Positions 22,093-31,987 of a stretch of DNA of 64,000 nt are shown here, in pieces. The number at the start of each line of letters is the position of its first letter. Within the stretch, counting starts at the first letter, position 1. The DNA lies in contig JAJEKV010000163.1 of assembly GCA_021234155.1 (NCBI GenBank), positions 186,001 through 250,000 of the forward strand. The letters are read 5' to 3'. The notes under the pieces are model-generated. The model did not search any database. It was not told the DNA's origin and saw only the letters and a program-made list of their open reading frames with translations. The stretch comes from Isoetes taiwanensis. Taxonomy: Eukaryota > Streptophyta > Lycopodiopsida > Isoetales > Isoetaceae. A program made the translations under genes and the position numbers.

Positions 22093-24189
22093 TAAATTAT
22101 GTGCTCACTGCCCGGCATGGCAAAAGGATAGCAGTTATTCTGAATGAATTTGGTGATGAATTGGGTATTGAACAAGCTATGATCAACGAAAGGGATGCTA
22201 CAGGTCTTGTGGAGGAGTGGGTCGAGCTTCCAAATGGTTGTGTCTGCTGTAACGTCTAACATAGTTTTGTCCAAGCACTTGAACAACTGATGCATCGCAG
22301 AGATAGGTATTGGCACTGAACAATTTATGTAAACTTAATTTTCAAATCTAATGTTGTTTCTTATGGAGGTTTGATCACATTTCTTTTTGAAAACAATTGG
22401 TCCGGCAAATCCAAGTCCCGTGGCATCGCTTCTTTTGGCTAGATGACCAGCTTGAATCTTCTCGCTCGCCTTGATTCTATCATTACTACGGGCCAAGAGG
22501 TATCTATCAGTCACTTGGTTGTGAATTAACTATTTGTAATGGGATACAAAAGATGGTAATTTTTATTGAAAGGAAGGAAGGAAGGAAGGAAGGTTCTTTT
22601 ATCGCCCCACGGAGGCCAATCGGCCTATGGGACCCAATTACACTCTAAAAAGAAGCCCGCTGTTACCCGGATTAAAAACCCCCTTACGAGGGAAAAACCA
22701 TCGCAAAGAACAAGCCTCGCTAGAATGCATAAATATACATATACATGAATTCTCGGCACTCGTAGGGCCGGGGCGAGAGGTGAGTCCGGCAGATCCAAAA
22801 CCTCTTGGAGGTAGGAGCCAAGGGATCGAACCGACGACGCATCGAGTAGCTCGCGGCAGGCGCACTGTGTCGCACTCAAGAGAACGAAGCGAGCCCGGAC
22901 CGACTATAGGCCGGACCGGAAGGCATGGCTTTCATCCTCAACAACCCCCGTAGGCAACACCGACAGCATGTCCCGGCGCTGCTCTCCAACCCAACCCACC
23001 CATCTCAAGCCGAAGATGGTGGGGCCCTTATTCAATGGGACGAGATGATCCCGGGCGCTTCTTCATGGGCAACCGGCGCGTAGAGTTGTGGGCCTTGAAC
23101 CGGTGGGGTTTATGTGCTATTTGTAGTGTGCCATCTTTACTGCTCTGCAGCATGGTGGTCCCGTGAGCTTCCCGTGAAACAAGAGTCCAAGTACCCCAAA
23201 GAAAGAAGGATTCTTCATGATTATATATATTTTAACATTTGTTTTGTTCAAAAATGCATTTAAACCGCACATTTTAAAGCATCCGAATCTTGTTTCATTT
23301 AAAAGGTGCATTAGCAAAACATATGATTATATGTCGGCCATAAGGACACATGTTATGTCCCCGATGGGGCGCCTCGATGGTTTAAAGATATTGCGGTGTA
23401 GTTGATGCAAAGAACTTAGATTATCGACTTGGTGGAGTAGAAATGTCAAATCGCACTACAAGAGGCATATTTGCAATTAGCTTATGCAAAGAAGTATGCA
23501 ACAGAGGTTTTGGCTTCACCAACCGTAGTATTTGATACGTAATTGGTGGTGATTATATAGGATGTAATTGTTCTCAATAAAGTGGACCTCGATTAATAAT
23601 GGTGAGCTTGAAAAGCTGGAAAAGGTAATACTGGGATATCAATGCTTTGGCTGGGATAATCAATGCCATATCCCGCAGAAAGTACCACTCACCGACGGTC
23701 TTAATTGTCGAGCATATGACACAATGGTAATTTTGTTGTTTCATTACTTTCATAGAATCAAGATGTTGAGCTTTAGATTAGTTATTGAACTATGTGCACA
23801 AGATGCGGTGCATGCAAAAGCACTTGAATTGAATACCGAGCCCAATGCAAGCCATCTACGAACAAAAAATTTTGGAACCGTGGTCCATTATAGAAGATGG
23901 GAATGTGGATCTTAAGAAGGTGTATTTTATTGTTTTCAATTAAGGGGAGATGTTTGGTTAGTTCTAACCACTTTAACTTTTGCAGCTTGAATCGGTCCGA
24001 TTTTCTTTGTGGGGAGCAAAGAAGTGGCATGGAAATGTTTAGAGTGAAGGGTATTTTGCAAGTTCATGAAAAGTTATGAAACAAAAGTCGCTCGTGGATT
24101 TATATGAGGCTCTTCCTAGCTATTTATGGAAGCCAGAGGAAAGACGGGTGAACAAGATTGTATTTATAGGTAATAATACAATTCTGTAA
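22093..24189 (+). pseudogene. ZNG1: COBW/ZNG1-type zinc metallochaperone GTPase gene, decayed
   Basis: Blocks in order along the plus strand match a COBW-domain protein (G3E GTPase; ZNG1 proteins deliver zinc to client enzymes). 22093-22306: GKRIAVILNEFGDE, then ELPNGCVCC with the metal-binding CxCC (22239-22250). 22395-22490: ANPSPVASLL. 23401-23489: DAKNLDYRLGG and EAYLQLAYA. 23561-23618: DVIVLNKVD, containing the GTPase NKxD motif (23576-23587). 23679-23726: NCRAYD. 23800-23921: IIEDGNVDLKK. 23985-24078: MEMFRVKGILQVH. 24076-24189: WKPEERRVNKIVFIGNN. Gaps begin with GT and end with AG at several borders, so this is a genomic intron-bearing copy. Damage: TAA at 22257, frameshifts in the second, fourth and sixth blocks, and no P-loop exon found. 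A LINE sits in one intron. A short terminal extension may be missing. Confidence 0.75.
22566..23150 (-). mobile_element. LINE 3'-end fragment with (CCTT)n tail, inside a ZNG1 intron
   Basis: On the minus strand this reads a diverged C-terminal ORF2/3' UTR similar to 47470-47640. The hairpin segment GGGGGTTTTTAATCCGGG follows, then GGGTCCCATAGGCCGATTGG, then CTCCGTGGGGCGATAAAAG, ending in (CCTT)n (plus-strand AAGG repeats, 22570-22593). The 3' 130 bp are close to those of the LINE end at 47094, which confirms a shared family. The 5' border is uncertain (23100-23180). Insertion opposite to the host gene's direction, within an intron, would have been tolerated while that gene was alive. Confidence 0.7.
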
Positions 24190-25340
24190 TAGAAGTCTTG
24201 TCGGTGGGGTTAAGATCAAAAGCTCTGGATTCGCCATTGGCAGCCTTGCAATCATCATTTTTGCCCGGTTTAAAAAAGGTGTTGGTTTAAGCATTTGGAA
24301 AGAAATGTTTTTGCCCTTTCAAGGTTTCATCCACGAGCATGCGTCAAGGCCAGAAAGAACCAGACTACATCAAGTACAGCAGGTTCTTGTTTGTATGAGT
24401 CATTGATCATGATGTCTTCAAGGTCTTATTTTAGCTTTCTTCAAACCTAAACACATTCATTGATAAATGAGAAAGTTTTTGCAAGATACTGCATATATCA
24501 GACTTTAGAATTTTTTCCATTTGGGATTTTATATTTTACAGATGATTTTATTTCCTTTGAATGTAAGCTGAGGCGTCCATTTTGCACAGAGGTATTGTGA
24601 ATTTTTGAAGCTATCTCAGTTTGAGTAATAATATCTATCTTTTTTGTGTAAGAACCCTTTGCTTCAGTAAGGCATATGAATGGTTGTGCTTTGATACTGT
24701 GTAGCCGATTTTAACTGTGTAGCCGATATGGTCTATTTCTCTTAAAAAGCAATATGCAGTTTGGCTTATATGCATGGACTGTGTGATAATTTCTCATGGT
24801 AATATAAACTGGAACTACTTGTTTAAATATAAGATTTATTATTTATCTGCTTGAATATTTTTATTTCTTCATGTGAAGTTCAGATAACATTCTTGGCTAG
24901 GTCCAGTTCATTTTCATTCATGCATAAGCTGTTAGCACTCTACGGAAGTAATTTGCAAGCTACTATCCAAAATCCTTGACATTGTCAATTTAATTTCATA
25001 TGTTTTTTCCTTTCCTATTTCTGACTTGATTCTAAAACCATTGCAATGGTTACATCCACTGAGCATGGCAATTCTACTTTGATTTACATTCTTTTGTCGT
25101 AGTCCAAAAGGTAAGGTCATTCTACTTTGATCCATCCATATCTTTTCATATTGCCCCATATGCCATAATCAAATATAGTGAAGCTTGAATCCCTAAATTC
25201 TAAGGATTAGACTATAAAACAGGGATGTCGGCCAGTTTTAGGGACTCAGAAGACTCTGCTCTTCAATTCGATCTCAGCAAGCTGTCTTTTTTTGGCTAGC
25301 CACTCCAATTCCGACCTCTGCTGAAATACTATAAACATTC
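24190..25340. other. Stretch without a supported gene
   Basis: AT-rich DNA follows the ZNG1 relic. No further COBW motif, other domain or element ends could be recognised. Confidence 0.4.
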
Positions 25341-25343
25341 TAT

Positions 25344-25385
25344 GGAAACCTCCCCTAGTTTCTTCGGAAACTTGGGGAGGTTTCC
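25344..25385. repeat. Perfect 12-bp hairpin of the GGGGAGGTTTCC minisatellite
   Basis: GGAAACCTCCCC (25344-25355) and GGGGAGGTTTCC (25374-25385) are exact inverted copies, with an 18-nt loop. Confidence 0.85.
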
Positions 25386-25527
25386 ATTAAAATATTTAAA
25401 AAAATAAAAGGGCCGTAATTAATAAAGTCGGGTGTAATTAATAAGGGCATGTTTACACAACCACCGAGGTGGCTATTAAAAAAGCACGTGGATCAAGGCA
25501 GGGAGGGCTTTTTTTACTAATTTTTAT

Positions 25528-25803
25528 GGGAAACCTCCCCAATTTTCCATGGAAACCTCCCCTGTTCCACTGGTTTTCCAGGAAAGTTGGGGAGGTTTTC
25601 AAGGAAAGTTGGGGAGGTTTCCAGGGAAAGGTGGGGAGGTTTCCATGGAAATCTCCCCTATTTTCCAAAATGGAAACCTCCCCAGGTTTGCCTGGAAAGT
25701 TGGGGAGGTTTCCAGGGAAAGGTGGAGAGGTTTCTGGGAACATGAGGGAGGTTTCCAGGGAAAGTTGGGGAGGTTTCCATGGAAAATTGGGGAGGTTTCC
25801 ATT
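25528..25803. repeat. GGGGAGGTTTCC minisatellite array with switching orientation
   Basis: About twelve copies of a roughly 22-bp unit (GGGGAGGTTTCC plus AnGGAAAGnT) are present. Plus-orientation units dominate from 25590, with inverted GGAAACCTCCCC units at about 25530-25560 and 25672-25683, so several hairpins can form. All frames stay largely open only because the unit lacks stops; this is not a protein gene. Confidence 0.85.
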
Positions 25804-25833
25804 GAAGTCCAACCGGGCGTAGAAAAAATCATA

Positions 25834-26134
25834 GTACCTACCTACCTATCTAACTATCTAAATAGCAGCTTCTTTTGAGTGTCTATATTGGGCTAGGAAA
25901 AAAAAAACAAAAAGTGACATATATGAAGCTGAATTTCATTAAAGCATATGATAGTATGAGATAAATATGAAGCTTTTACTAACAATGTTAACAAGTTATT
26001 GTACTCTGCATGTGCATCCGTTTTACTCCATGATGAATCCTCTATTTTTAAAAATAAAAGATATATTAGCCAAGAATGCCATACTGACATCTCTTTCAAT
26101 CAATACTGATGCAAAAATATTTTCTCAACTATTT
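25834..26134 (+). repeat. Direct duplication, copy B
   Basis: Second copy of 21441-21743, about 4.4 kb downstream in the same orientation. It contains about 16 extra bases (GCTGAATTTCATTAA region near 25927-25942). Its left border is the same CTAC/CTAT microsatellite, but the LINE 3' terminus that precedes copy A is not recognisable here. Confidence 0.85.
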
Positions 26135-26329
26135 CTTCAACTATCGAGAAACAAGATTCATTTTCTCACACTTTGGCTTATGGTGTGGGAATTTCTTTTG
26201 TTTTTTCTCCTCGCCAAATAGATGATGGAGGCAAAATTCTATTGCATGGCAAATTCATTTATTGATGGGAACTTTTGAAGACAGAGAGCATCACAGATTT
26301 CAAATAGAAGGCATCGGGCGTCAACCATA

Positions 26330-27100
26330 TCCATATTGTTGTTGAAGTTGAGCTTTTGCATGAAGTGTTAGCCTCCTTATCCAAGGATCCGGCACATGTG
26401 GCCCTGCTAGTCCCTTTGTTCATGTTCCCTTGGAACTTCATAAAGAACTTACGAAAATCAAGATTCCTCTTAGTCTCGCCACCATTTTGAAGATCTGTCC
26501 AGCCCTTCAAGAACAACTCCTACTACCCACAGTGTTGCTTGGAGCAGTTGCTACATCCACACCTATTGTCCACGCTATCATAGGGCAGCGTCTAGTCAAT
26601 CATGTTCAAATTGATGGGGAAAGTGCTATCAATCTCTCACAGACAAGTCACGACATCAACTGGGCATCAAGCAACTATATCGAGCAACTTATGACATTAA
26701 GCTTGACAATGGCCATATCACACGACCTCAAGGTGTCATTCCACCACTTATGGTCAGCATTGGTGATCTCAAAATTCCCTTGGAATTTGGCATATGGAAA
26801 GTAGGAGAGAATCTTGGTGATTATGAAATGCTGGTTGAACGTCCCTTCCTGAAAACTGGTCAACTTATCTCAGCTGAAAATGCCGAGCCTTCCTTATCAG
26901 ACAGTGATATAGATACTCTTCACAACACTTATCAGGTGCAAGCATCGGTTCCAGAGCCGGCTCGCCCTGCTCCGCTAGATATGAAGATCCTTGGGCTGAT
27001 ATGGAAATCGACAACGATAATGCGATCGCCACTCTTGTCGATCCATACTTGGCACCATGTCATCAGGTGCAACTTGTGCACCCTGGGAGAAGGATGACAT
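26330..27100 (+). mobile_element. Ty3/gypsy gag-protease relic
   Basis: Three plus-strand blocks match the region around the gypsy protease. KELTKIKIPLSLATILKICP (about 26441-26500) corresponds to the conserved stretch before the protease. VNHVQIDGESAINLS (about 26596-26640) corresponds to the active-site segment normally reading (V/I)DGGSxxN, here with E replacing the second active-site G. GDLKIPLEFGIWKVGE and DYEMLVERPFLKTGQLI (26760-26870) correspond to the flap and the LLGRPFL motif. A frameshift lies between the second and third blocks. No RT, integrase or LTR was found nearby. This is a different subfamily from the element at 48-58 kb. Confidence 0.65.
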
Positions 27101-27638
27101 CCATCACTCTCTCCTCAAGATCCTGCACCTACATTATTTCAACAACATGTTGTTGATAAAGATCAACTACCTCTGTTCTTCAAGATGACCAGTGCTGAAC
27201 CTCCGGTTCAGTAAATTACACGTTAACTTCTCGAATATGTCTCGCATTTGCAGATTTCATATCACCATGCTTCTTATGGTTGAAGAGGCCAAGTTAACTA
27301 TGCATGTGCTTCCTGGATATGGGATGTGTGATATCAGATTTTAATGACCTTATAGAAAATCTTTGAAGAGGCCTTAGTTAAATATGCATGTCATTCCTGG
27401 CCATGGAAGATATGACATCAGATGTAAGTGAGAATCTCTGGCTAAAGAATAATGGTATTAACAGTGAAAAAATACCCAACATTTTTGTTCTTGTACATTG
27501 TATATGTAGCACAATAACAGGAGGTTCCAGGGTTGATATGGATGCATAAATCACTATCTCTGAGACCATAGACCGTACCCCAAAAACATTTGAATAGTTT
27601 ATTATTGAAAAAAAAAGACAGATTCAATAGAAAAAATA
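27101..27638. other. Stretch without a supported gene
   Basis: Possibly the spacer of the gypsy relic. It contains two diverged copies of a TTAACTATGCATGTnnTTCCTGG segment (about 27295 and 27379). No domain was recognised. Confidence 0.35.
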
Positions 27639-27800
27639 AGCACGTTAGTTTGCTGGTAGCATTGATTAAAGCGTTTTTATTAGGTATTAAATTATTTTGA
27701 TAGAGGTTGCATAAAAAAATAAGCATATTAGTCTGCTGGTAGCATTGGTTAAAGCATTCTTATTAGGATATTGAATTATTTTGGTAGAGGTTCGAGTCTG
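27639..27800 (+). repeat. Duplicated tRNA-like SINE head
   Basis: TGGTAGCATTGGTTAAAGC (about 27737-27755) resembles a pol III A-box and D-arm, and GGTTCGAGTCTGC (27790-27802) is a B-box, at tRNA-like spacing. An upstream diverged tandem copy (27650-27710) has the A-box region but a damaged B-box. No acceptor stem closes, so a tRNA-derived SINE head is more likely than a tRNA gene. Confidence 0.45.
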
Positions 27801-27830
27801 CATATCTCAAAATCTGAAACTTAAACGAAC

Positions 27831-29057
27831 CTATTGAGAAGAGTCCCGGTATGAAAACCTTAGGCAAATCTGTACAATTGCTCTTTCTACTATTCCAATA
27901 ATATGGGAAGCCTCTCTAGAATATCTTGTTCTTCTTTGGCACTTAGACCGCTTAACAACGTGCTTTGCTTGAACCAACCGGACTTTGTTCTTTGCAACTT
28001 GAGTAGCATAAAAAGTTGCTTTATTTCCTCTACAAAACTTGTAGCTGGATTTACAATTCACCAACTTCTCATAGTATGTCCCTTCTATGACCTCATCCCC
28101 TTTCACAAACTTCTGCCCTTGCATATCTACAAAGTCTTCTAACACCAAGTACTTAGCTTTGGTACATAGGATAAGGTATAATTTCACATTCTCGTGATTG
28201 TTATTTAGAGCCACCACTGCAAAGACATCACCTATAGATACTTCCATGCTACATAAGTCAGTGCAGCCAATATATGCTTCTTCTCCTTCATCATGTACTT
28301 CTTCTTCAATAATAGCTCTGATGGGTTGTACCACAATTAGTTCAAACTTCTTAGTATATGATGCATTGGGGCAAGATTCCCAATTCAAATCTAAACAATC
28401 TGTGCAAAAGCAAGTGAGGTTTCTGACCTGTAAATGTGTCATGTGATTTGAGCACCCATGTGTCATGTGTCATGCTTCCCATTGATTTTTTCTGTCCACT
28501 TGTCCTACTTCAACCTCCCAAAAAGTTCTAGTTACAGTCTGAATCTTCTTTTTATATGTTGTGGGTGCTGCTGTTGACGTGTACTGCTTTAGCCATTCCA
28601 CCACCTTGTGTGCATTGGTCATCTTGCTGCCCTTCAACTATGCTGCTCTCAAAGCCCTCTTTATTACTGCTCCTGCACCATCATGTTCTCCATTTCCATA
28701 GCCAGAGCACCAAAAGTTCCACATCATGTCTAAACCTGTTAAAGACTTGAATCTAGCATCAAAGTAAAATGATTTTTTACCTTTAAATTGTGAGGTTGCA
28801 CCATCTGAGAAGACATAATGCTTCTTCAAAGTGATTTCCTTCTCATCCATCCAATGATTGTGTAAGAGAAAGCAATGCTGCACAAACAAAGAATCATGTT
28901 TTCTGTCATCAGATATATAAAAATGTTCTTCCTTGATCATTTTTTGTGTCTCAAGATCCCTTCTATATGTGAGGTGCACAAGAATAGTGATCTGCTCATT
29001 ATGCCAATGCTTGGACTGGACTTCATTCTACTCCTTGAAAGAGTAATTCTCTTTCCC
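27831..29057 (-). pseudogene. Transposase-like gene of an unnamed multi-domain family, broken
   Basis: Reading leftward from 29057, a single frame runs about 400 codons, interrupted by about three in-frame stops (near 29028, 28640 and 28475). Motifs in order: KHWHNEQITILVHLTYRRD; YISDDRKHDSLFVQH; SDGATSQFKGKKSFYF; MWNFWCSGYGNGEHDGAGAV then IKRALR; CFCTDCLDLNWESCPNASY (Cys-rich); GDVFAVVALNN…KYLVLEDFV…IEGTYYEKL (beta-rich, BAH-like); TRYSREASHIIGIVERA. From memory, the SDG…QFK and GxGxGxxDGxGxxVKR motifs resemble a family of repeated, RNase-H-fold-like proteins in plant and animal genomes, so a DDE-type transposase is my inference. The start is lost at the foldback element beginning at 29060. 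Confidence 0.5.
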
Positions 29058-29059
29058 CA

Positions 29060-29755
29060 TCAATAATTGAACTCATGTATAGAGTTTATTCTCGTTTATG
29101 AATTTCTAGCATAAATTGCTTAATATTCACAACATCTTTCTGAAGGCATCTATATAGATCTACATAAAATCCCTAGACAATTTTCAGGCCCGAAGGGGCC
29201 AAATTTTGTAAATTAACACAAACCATTAAACACCTTCAAATCAAAACCCCCCAACCCCCATTTGGTTTGGATGCATATTCATACGGGGGGTGACTTCGGG
29301 TATCGAGAGCTGTTGGATGGGCATATTTGCAAGGTATTCCTCAATCTAGATCATAGATAACGATCCTTGTTTGTGGGCTATGCTTGTATAAATTTTGCAA
29401 TATTATATAACGAGGTTTGCAAAATACTATAAGGTTTGTGGCAATATACTTAATGTTGTTGATTTTATATATATGTATTATATAGTTTTAGGAAGTACAA
29501 GAGGGGATTTCGTTGCCATACATCATTCCCCGTGTAAATATGCACCCAAACCAATGGGGGTTTCAGGGGGATTTTGATTTAAAGGTGTTTAATGATTTGT
29601 GTCAATTTAAAGAACTTTTGACCCCTTCGAGGCCTTGGAAATTCTCTAGGGATTTTATATAGATCTGTATAGGTGCCTTCAAAAAGAGCTTGTGAATCTT
29701 AAACAATTTATGATCATAAACGTGAATAAAGTCAAAACATGAGTTCAATTATTGA
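29060..29755. mobile_element. Foldback element with arms of about 230 bp
   Basis: TCAATAATTGAACTCATG at 29060 and its inverted copy ending at 29755 start long imperfect inverted arms (29060-29295 and 29528-29755). Shared blocks include CATCTATATAGATCTAnAT, AAAATCCCTAGA, CGAAGGGG and CATTAAACACCTT. The loop (29296-29527) is AT-rich and non-coding. The layout fits a non-autonomous foldback or Mutator-like element. No target duplication of 8-10 bp was found, so it may be old or the ends may be misplaced. It directly abuts the broken transposase-like gene. Confidence 0.7.
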
Positions 29756-30351
29756 GGTTTTAATTAGAGTGGTTGGGGATTAGTGGTTTATGTTAACAAA
29801 AGATTTGAGGGCAAATGGGATCACGAAAATTAAGACTTCAAGCATCTGCATCAAGCATTTGTTACAAAAACTTTGAATACTCATACTAACCCATGTGCAC
29901 AATATAATCTTTTCCATTACCTCTGGATATGTTTCTAATCAATTGAACAGTTGTGAAAGGTTCATCAAGCAAGCATCTATATATTCCACCATAATATCCA
30001 TAGAATTTGTTTCTATATGCTTTTGAATGGCATTTTCCTAGACAAGACGCACTTTATGAATATAGAGCTCCAACTGAAAGAAAGGCCAATGTCCCAATGG
30101 CTACTTTTATTTCGAATATGAAGCTCCGGCATAAAAGGTAGGCCTATGTGCATCAAAGGCTTTTTCCCAATCATTCCTGTAATAACCCGAGGAAGCAAAA
30201 ATAGGTCATTTACTCTTGCGTCATTGTTGTCCCTTGCCTCCATTAAAAGTCATGTTTACAATACATGTAACATAAATCCAAGCACAATACATATTCTAAA
30301 CGAGGTGCACCCTGAACTATCTCAATGGACAGATATGTCTGTCGTATGGCC
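29756..30351. other. Stretch without a supported gene
   Basis: AT-rich DNA between the foldback element and the copia insertion; no domains or RNA genes recognised. Confidence 0.4.
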
Positions 30352-30356
30352 CAGAT
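30352..30356 (+). repeat. Left target-site duplication of the copia element
   Basis: CAGAT, identical to 36052-36056, directly outside both LTR ends. Confidence 0.9.
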
Positions 30357-31081
30357 TGTTAGTGAGTGTCAAGTTATATTATATGCATCAATTAATACTG
30401 TCACATGACAAGATTATGCAGACTTACAAGATACACAAAGTTATGGCAAGCATGTTCTTAAATTGAAGATGGATTCAAGTGTAAGATGTCAAGAACTATA
30501 AGGTTAAATATGAAGGTTCATGTTTAAATTGCTTTCTCTAGCAAAGGAAATGAAAAAATTCAATGGTCGATGGAAAAGCTATATTCCCTCTGTTGGCCTG
30601 TGGGATATATGCTATAGATGAGTTTTCTATTCTGAGTCACTTGGATCTAGCCGTAACCGTCGTGTAAGATATATAAAGAAGTAATGAGAAGATGAATGGT
30701 GTACTGAGGTGCCAAGTACAGATAAGATCGAGAGTCGAGGTGTGCCGGAATTGATGAATGAAGAGCTCAGTCAACAAATGAACAGTGTTTAAGTCAATAC
30801 CGGGTGAACAGTGATATCTCAATGGTTAAAGCTATTATTGTCTATATTTAAATGATAGCTATTGAGCCTAGGAAGTACTCATTGCTTAGAATTTGAAGTG
30901 ATGATGTTGTTGTGCATATCAAGGAATGAATGACCAAAACTTGGCTTCCTTGATACTAGTTGCCATTGTACTTGAAGTTTCAAAATATTGATTTAATATT
31001 GCTAGGCTACAAATATAAAAGAGATCATTGTATTGTACTTACATCCTTGCTAAGGAATTGTCTTTCTTGATTAATCCAACA
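30357..31081 (+). repeat. 5' LTR of Ty1/copia element
   Basis: The 725-bp LTR starts TGTTAGTGAG and ends CCAACA (TG…CA). It matches the 3' LTR closely apart from about 45 bp near 30583-30627 missing from the 3' LTR and few other changes. The primer binding site follows after one base. Confidence 0.92.
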
Positions 31082-31082
31082 G

Positions 31083-31095
31083 TGGTATCAGAGCC
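31083..31095 (+). other. Primer binding site (initiator tRNA-Met type)
   Basis: TGGTATCAGAGCC, complementary to the 3' end of plant initiator tRNA-Met, lies one base after the 5' LTR. This is the standard copia PBS. Confidence 0.92.
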
Positions 31096-31114
31096 TTAAA
31101 ATTCCAAGTGCAGG

Positions 31115-31860
31115 ATGTCGACACGATTTGGTGCAAATCTTCTAAATTCCATAGAGATATTCAAAGGAGACAGTGGTTTTCAGTTGTGGAAACAAAGTAT
31201 AAAAGAGGTATTGGAATTTGAGAATTTATGGTATTTATGTGATCCAACTGGTGCAGGAGCAGGCATAAATAGCTCAGGGGGTAATGGCACAGGAGGATCT
31301 AGTGCTAGTGCTAGCTCAAGTGTGGTGCACGCATGTAATCTCCGCTTCAAGGAGGTACTAGTGCAAGTGTGGCAGGAGTGCAACCTTGAGAACAAGTGCA
31401 TGAGAGAAAACAAAGATCATGGAGGCTCACCAATAATTAGCAACAAGGTTGGTAATGGTGGATCAAATTGAAGCTAAGGGGTAAGTCTCCAGCCAGAAAT
31501 GTAGAAATATATGATTGATAACTATGAGATAAAATCCTCGCCTCTCAAATAGATGTTCGAGAAGCAATTAAGAAGGTTAAAACTTTATGAAAAAAGACAA
31601 CATTACAGAATTTTTAGAGAAGTTTGAATCCATCATCTTTGACCTTGAAGGTTGAGGGTAGTTCTTAATGAGGATTATCAATTACTAGCCATCTCTAGGG
31701 TCAGATCTCATAATGCACAACTTGCTACTCTTTTGAGAAATGTTGCTAGGTCCAAAGAACATGCCATAAGGATGATTCGGCATGAGTTTGAGCAAGGAAG
31801 AGATGTCGATGATGATGAGACGAAGGTTATGTATTTGGTAAAAAGGTAAGAAATCATTTG
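31115..31860 (+). pseudogene. copia gag (capsid part), frameshifted
   Basis: The ORF starts at ATG 31115 with GANLLNSIEIFKGDSGFQLW, the copia gag N-terminal pattern (FxGxNYxxWK). A low-complexity GGNGTGGSSASASSS insert follows at 31270-31320, and a stop at 31469. Gag continues in another frame (about 31555-31850; LATLLRNVARSKEHAIRMIR). The protein forms the capsid-like particle around element RNA. At least two shifts separate it from the nucleocapsid part. Confidence 0.75.
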
Positions 31861-31879
31861 ACAAAGGAAAGATAGGTCC

Positions 31880-31987
31880 ATGTTTTAAATGCAACAGTTA
31901 TGGTCATTTGAAGATAAACTGTCCTAAGCTTGATAAAGAAATAGTGTGCTATAACTGTGAGGGAAAGGGGCATATGGCAAACAAGTG
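31880..31987 (+). pseudogene. copia nucleocapsid, two CCHC zinc knuckles
   Basis: CFKCNSYGHLKINC and CYNCEGKGHMANKC are two intact C-x2-C-x4-H-x4-C knuckles that bind RNA. The second lies inside the long ORF that starts at 31908, so nucleocapsid and pol are in one frame here. Confidence 0.9.

Noticed and set aside
23463-23545. Reading KKYATEVLASPTVVFDT as part of the ZNG1 protein
   Set aside because: COBW proteins go directly from the LAYA segment to the DVIVLNKVD segment, and the bases between fit a short GT…AG intron, so this stretch is treated as intron.
25453-25878. Long overlapping ORFs on both strands with ESWGGFQGKLGRFPWK-type repeats
   Set aside because: They are translations of the 22-bp GGGGAGGTTTCC minisatellite, which lacks stop codons in several frames; open in both directions with no domain.
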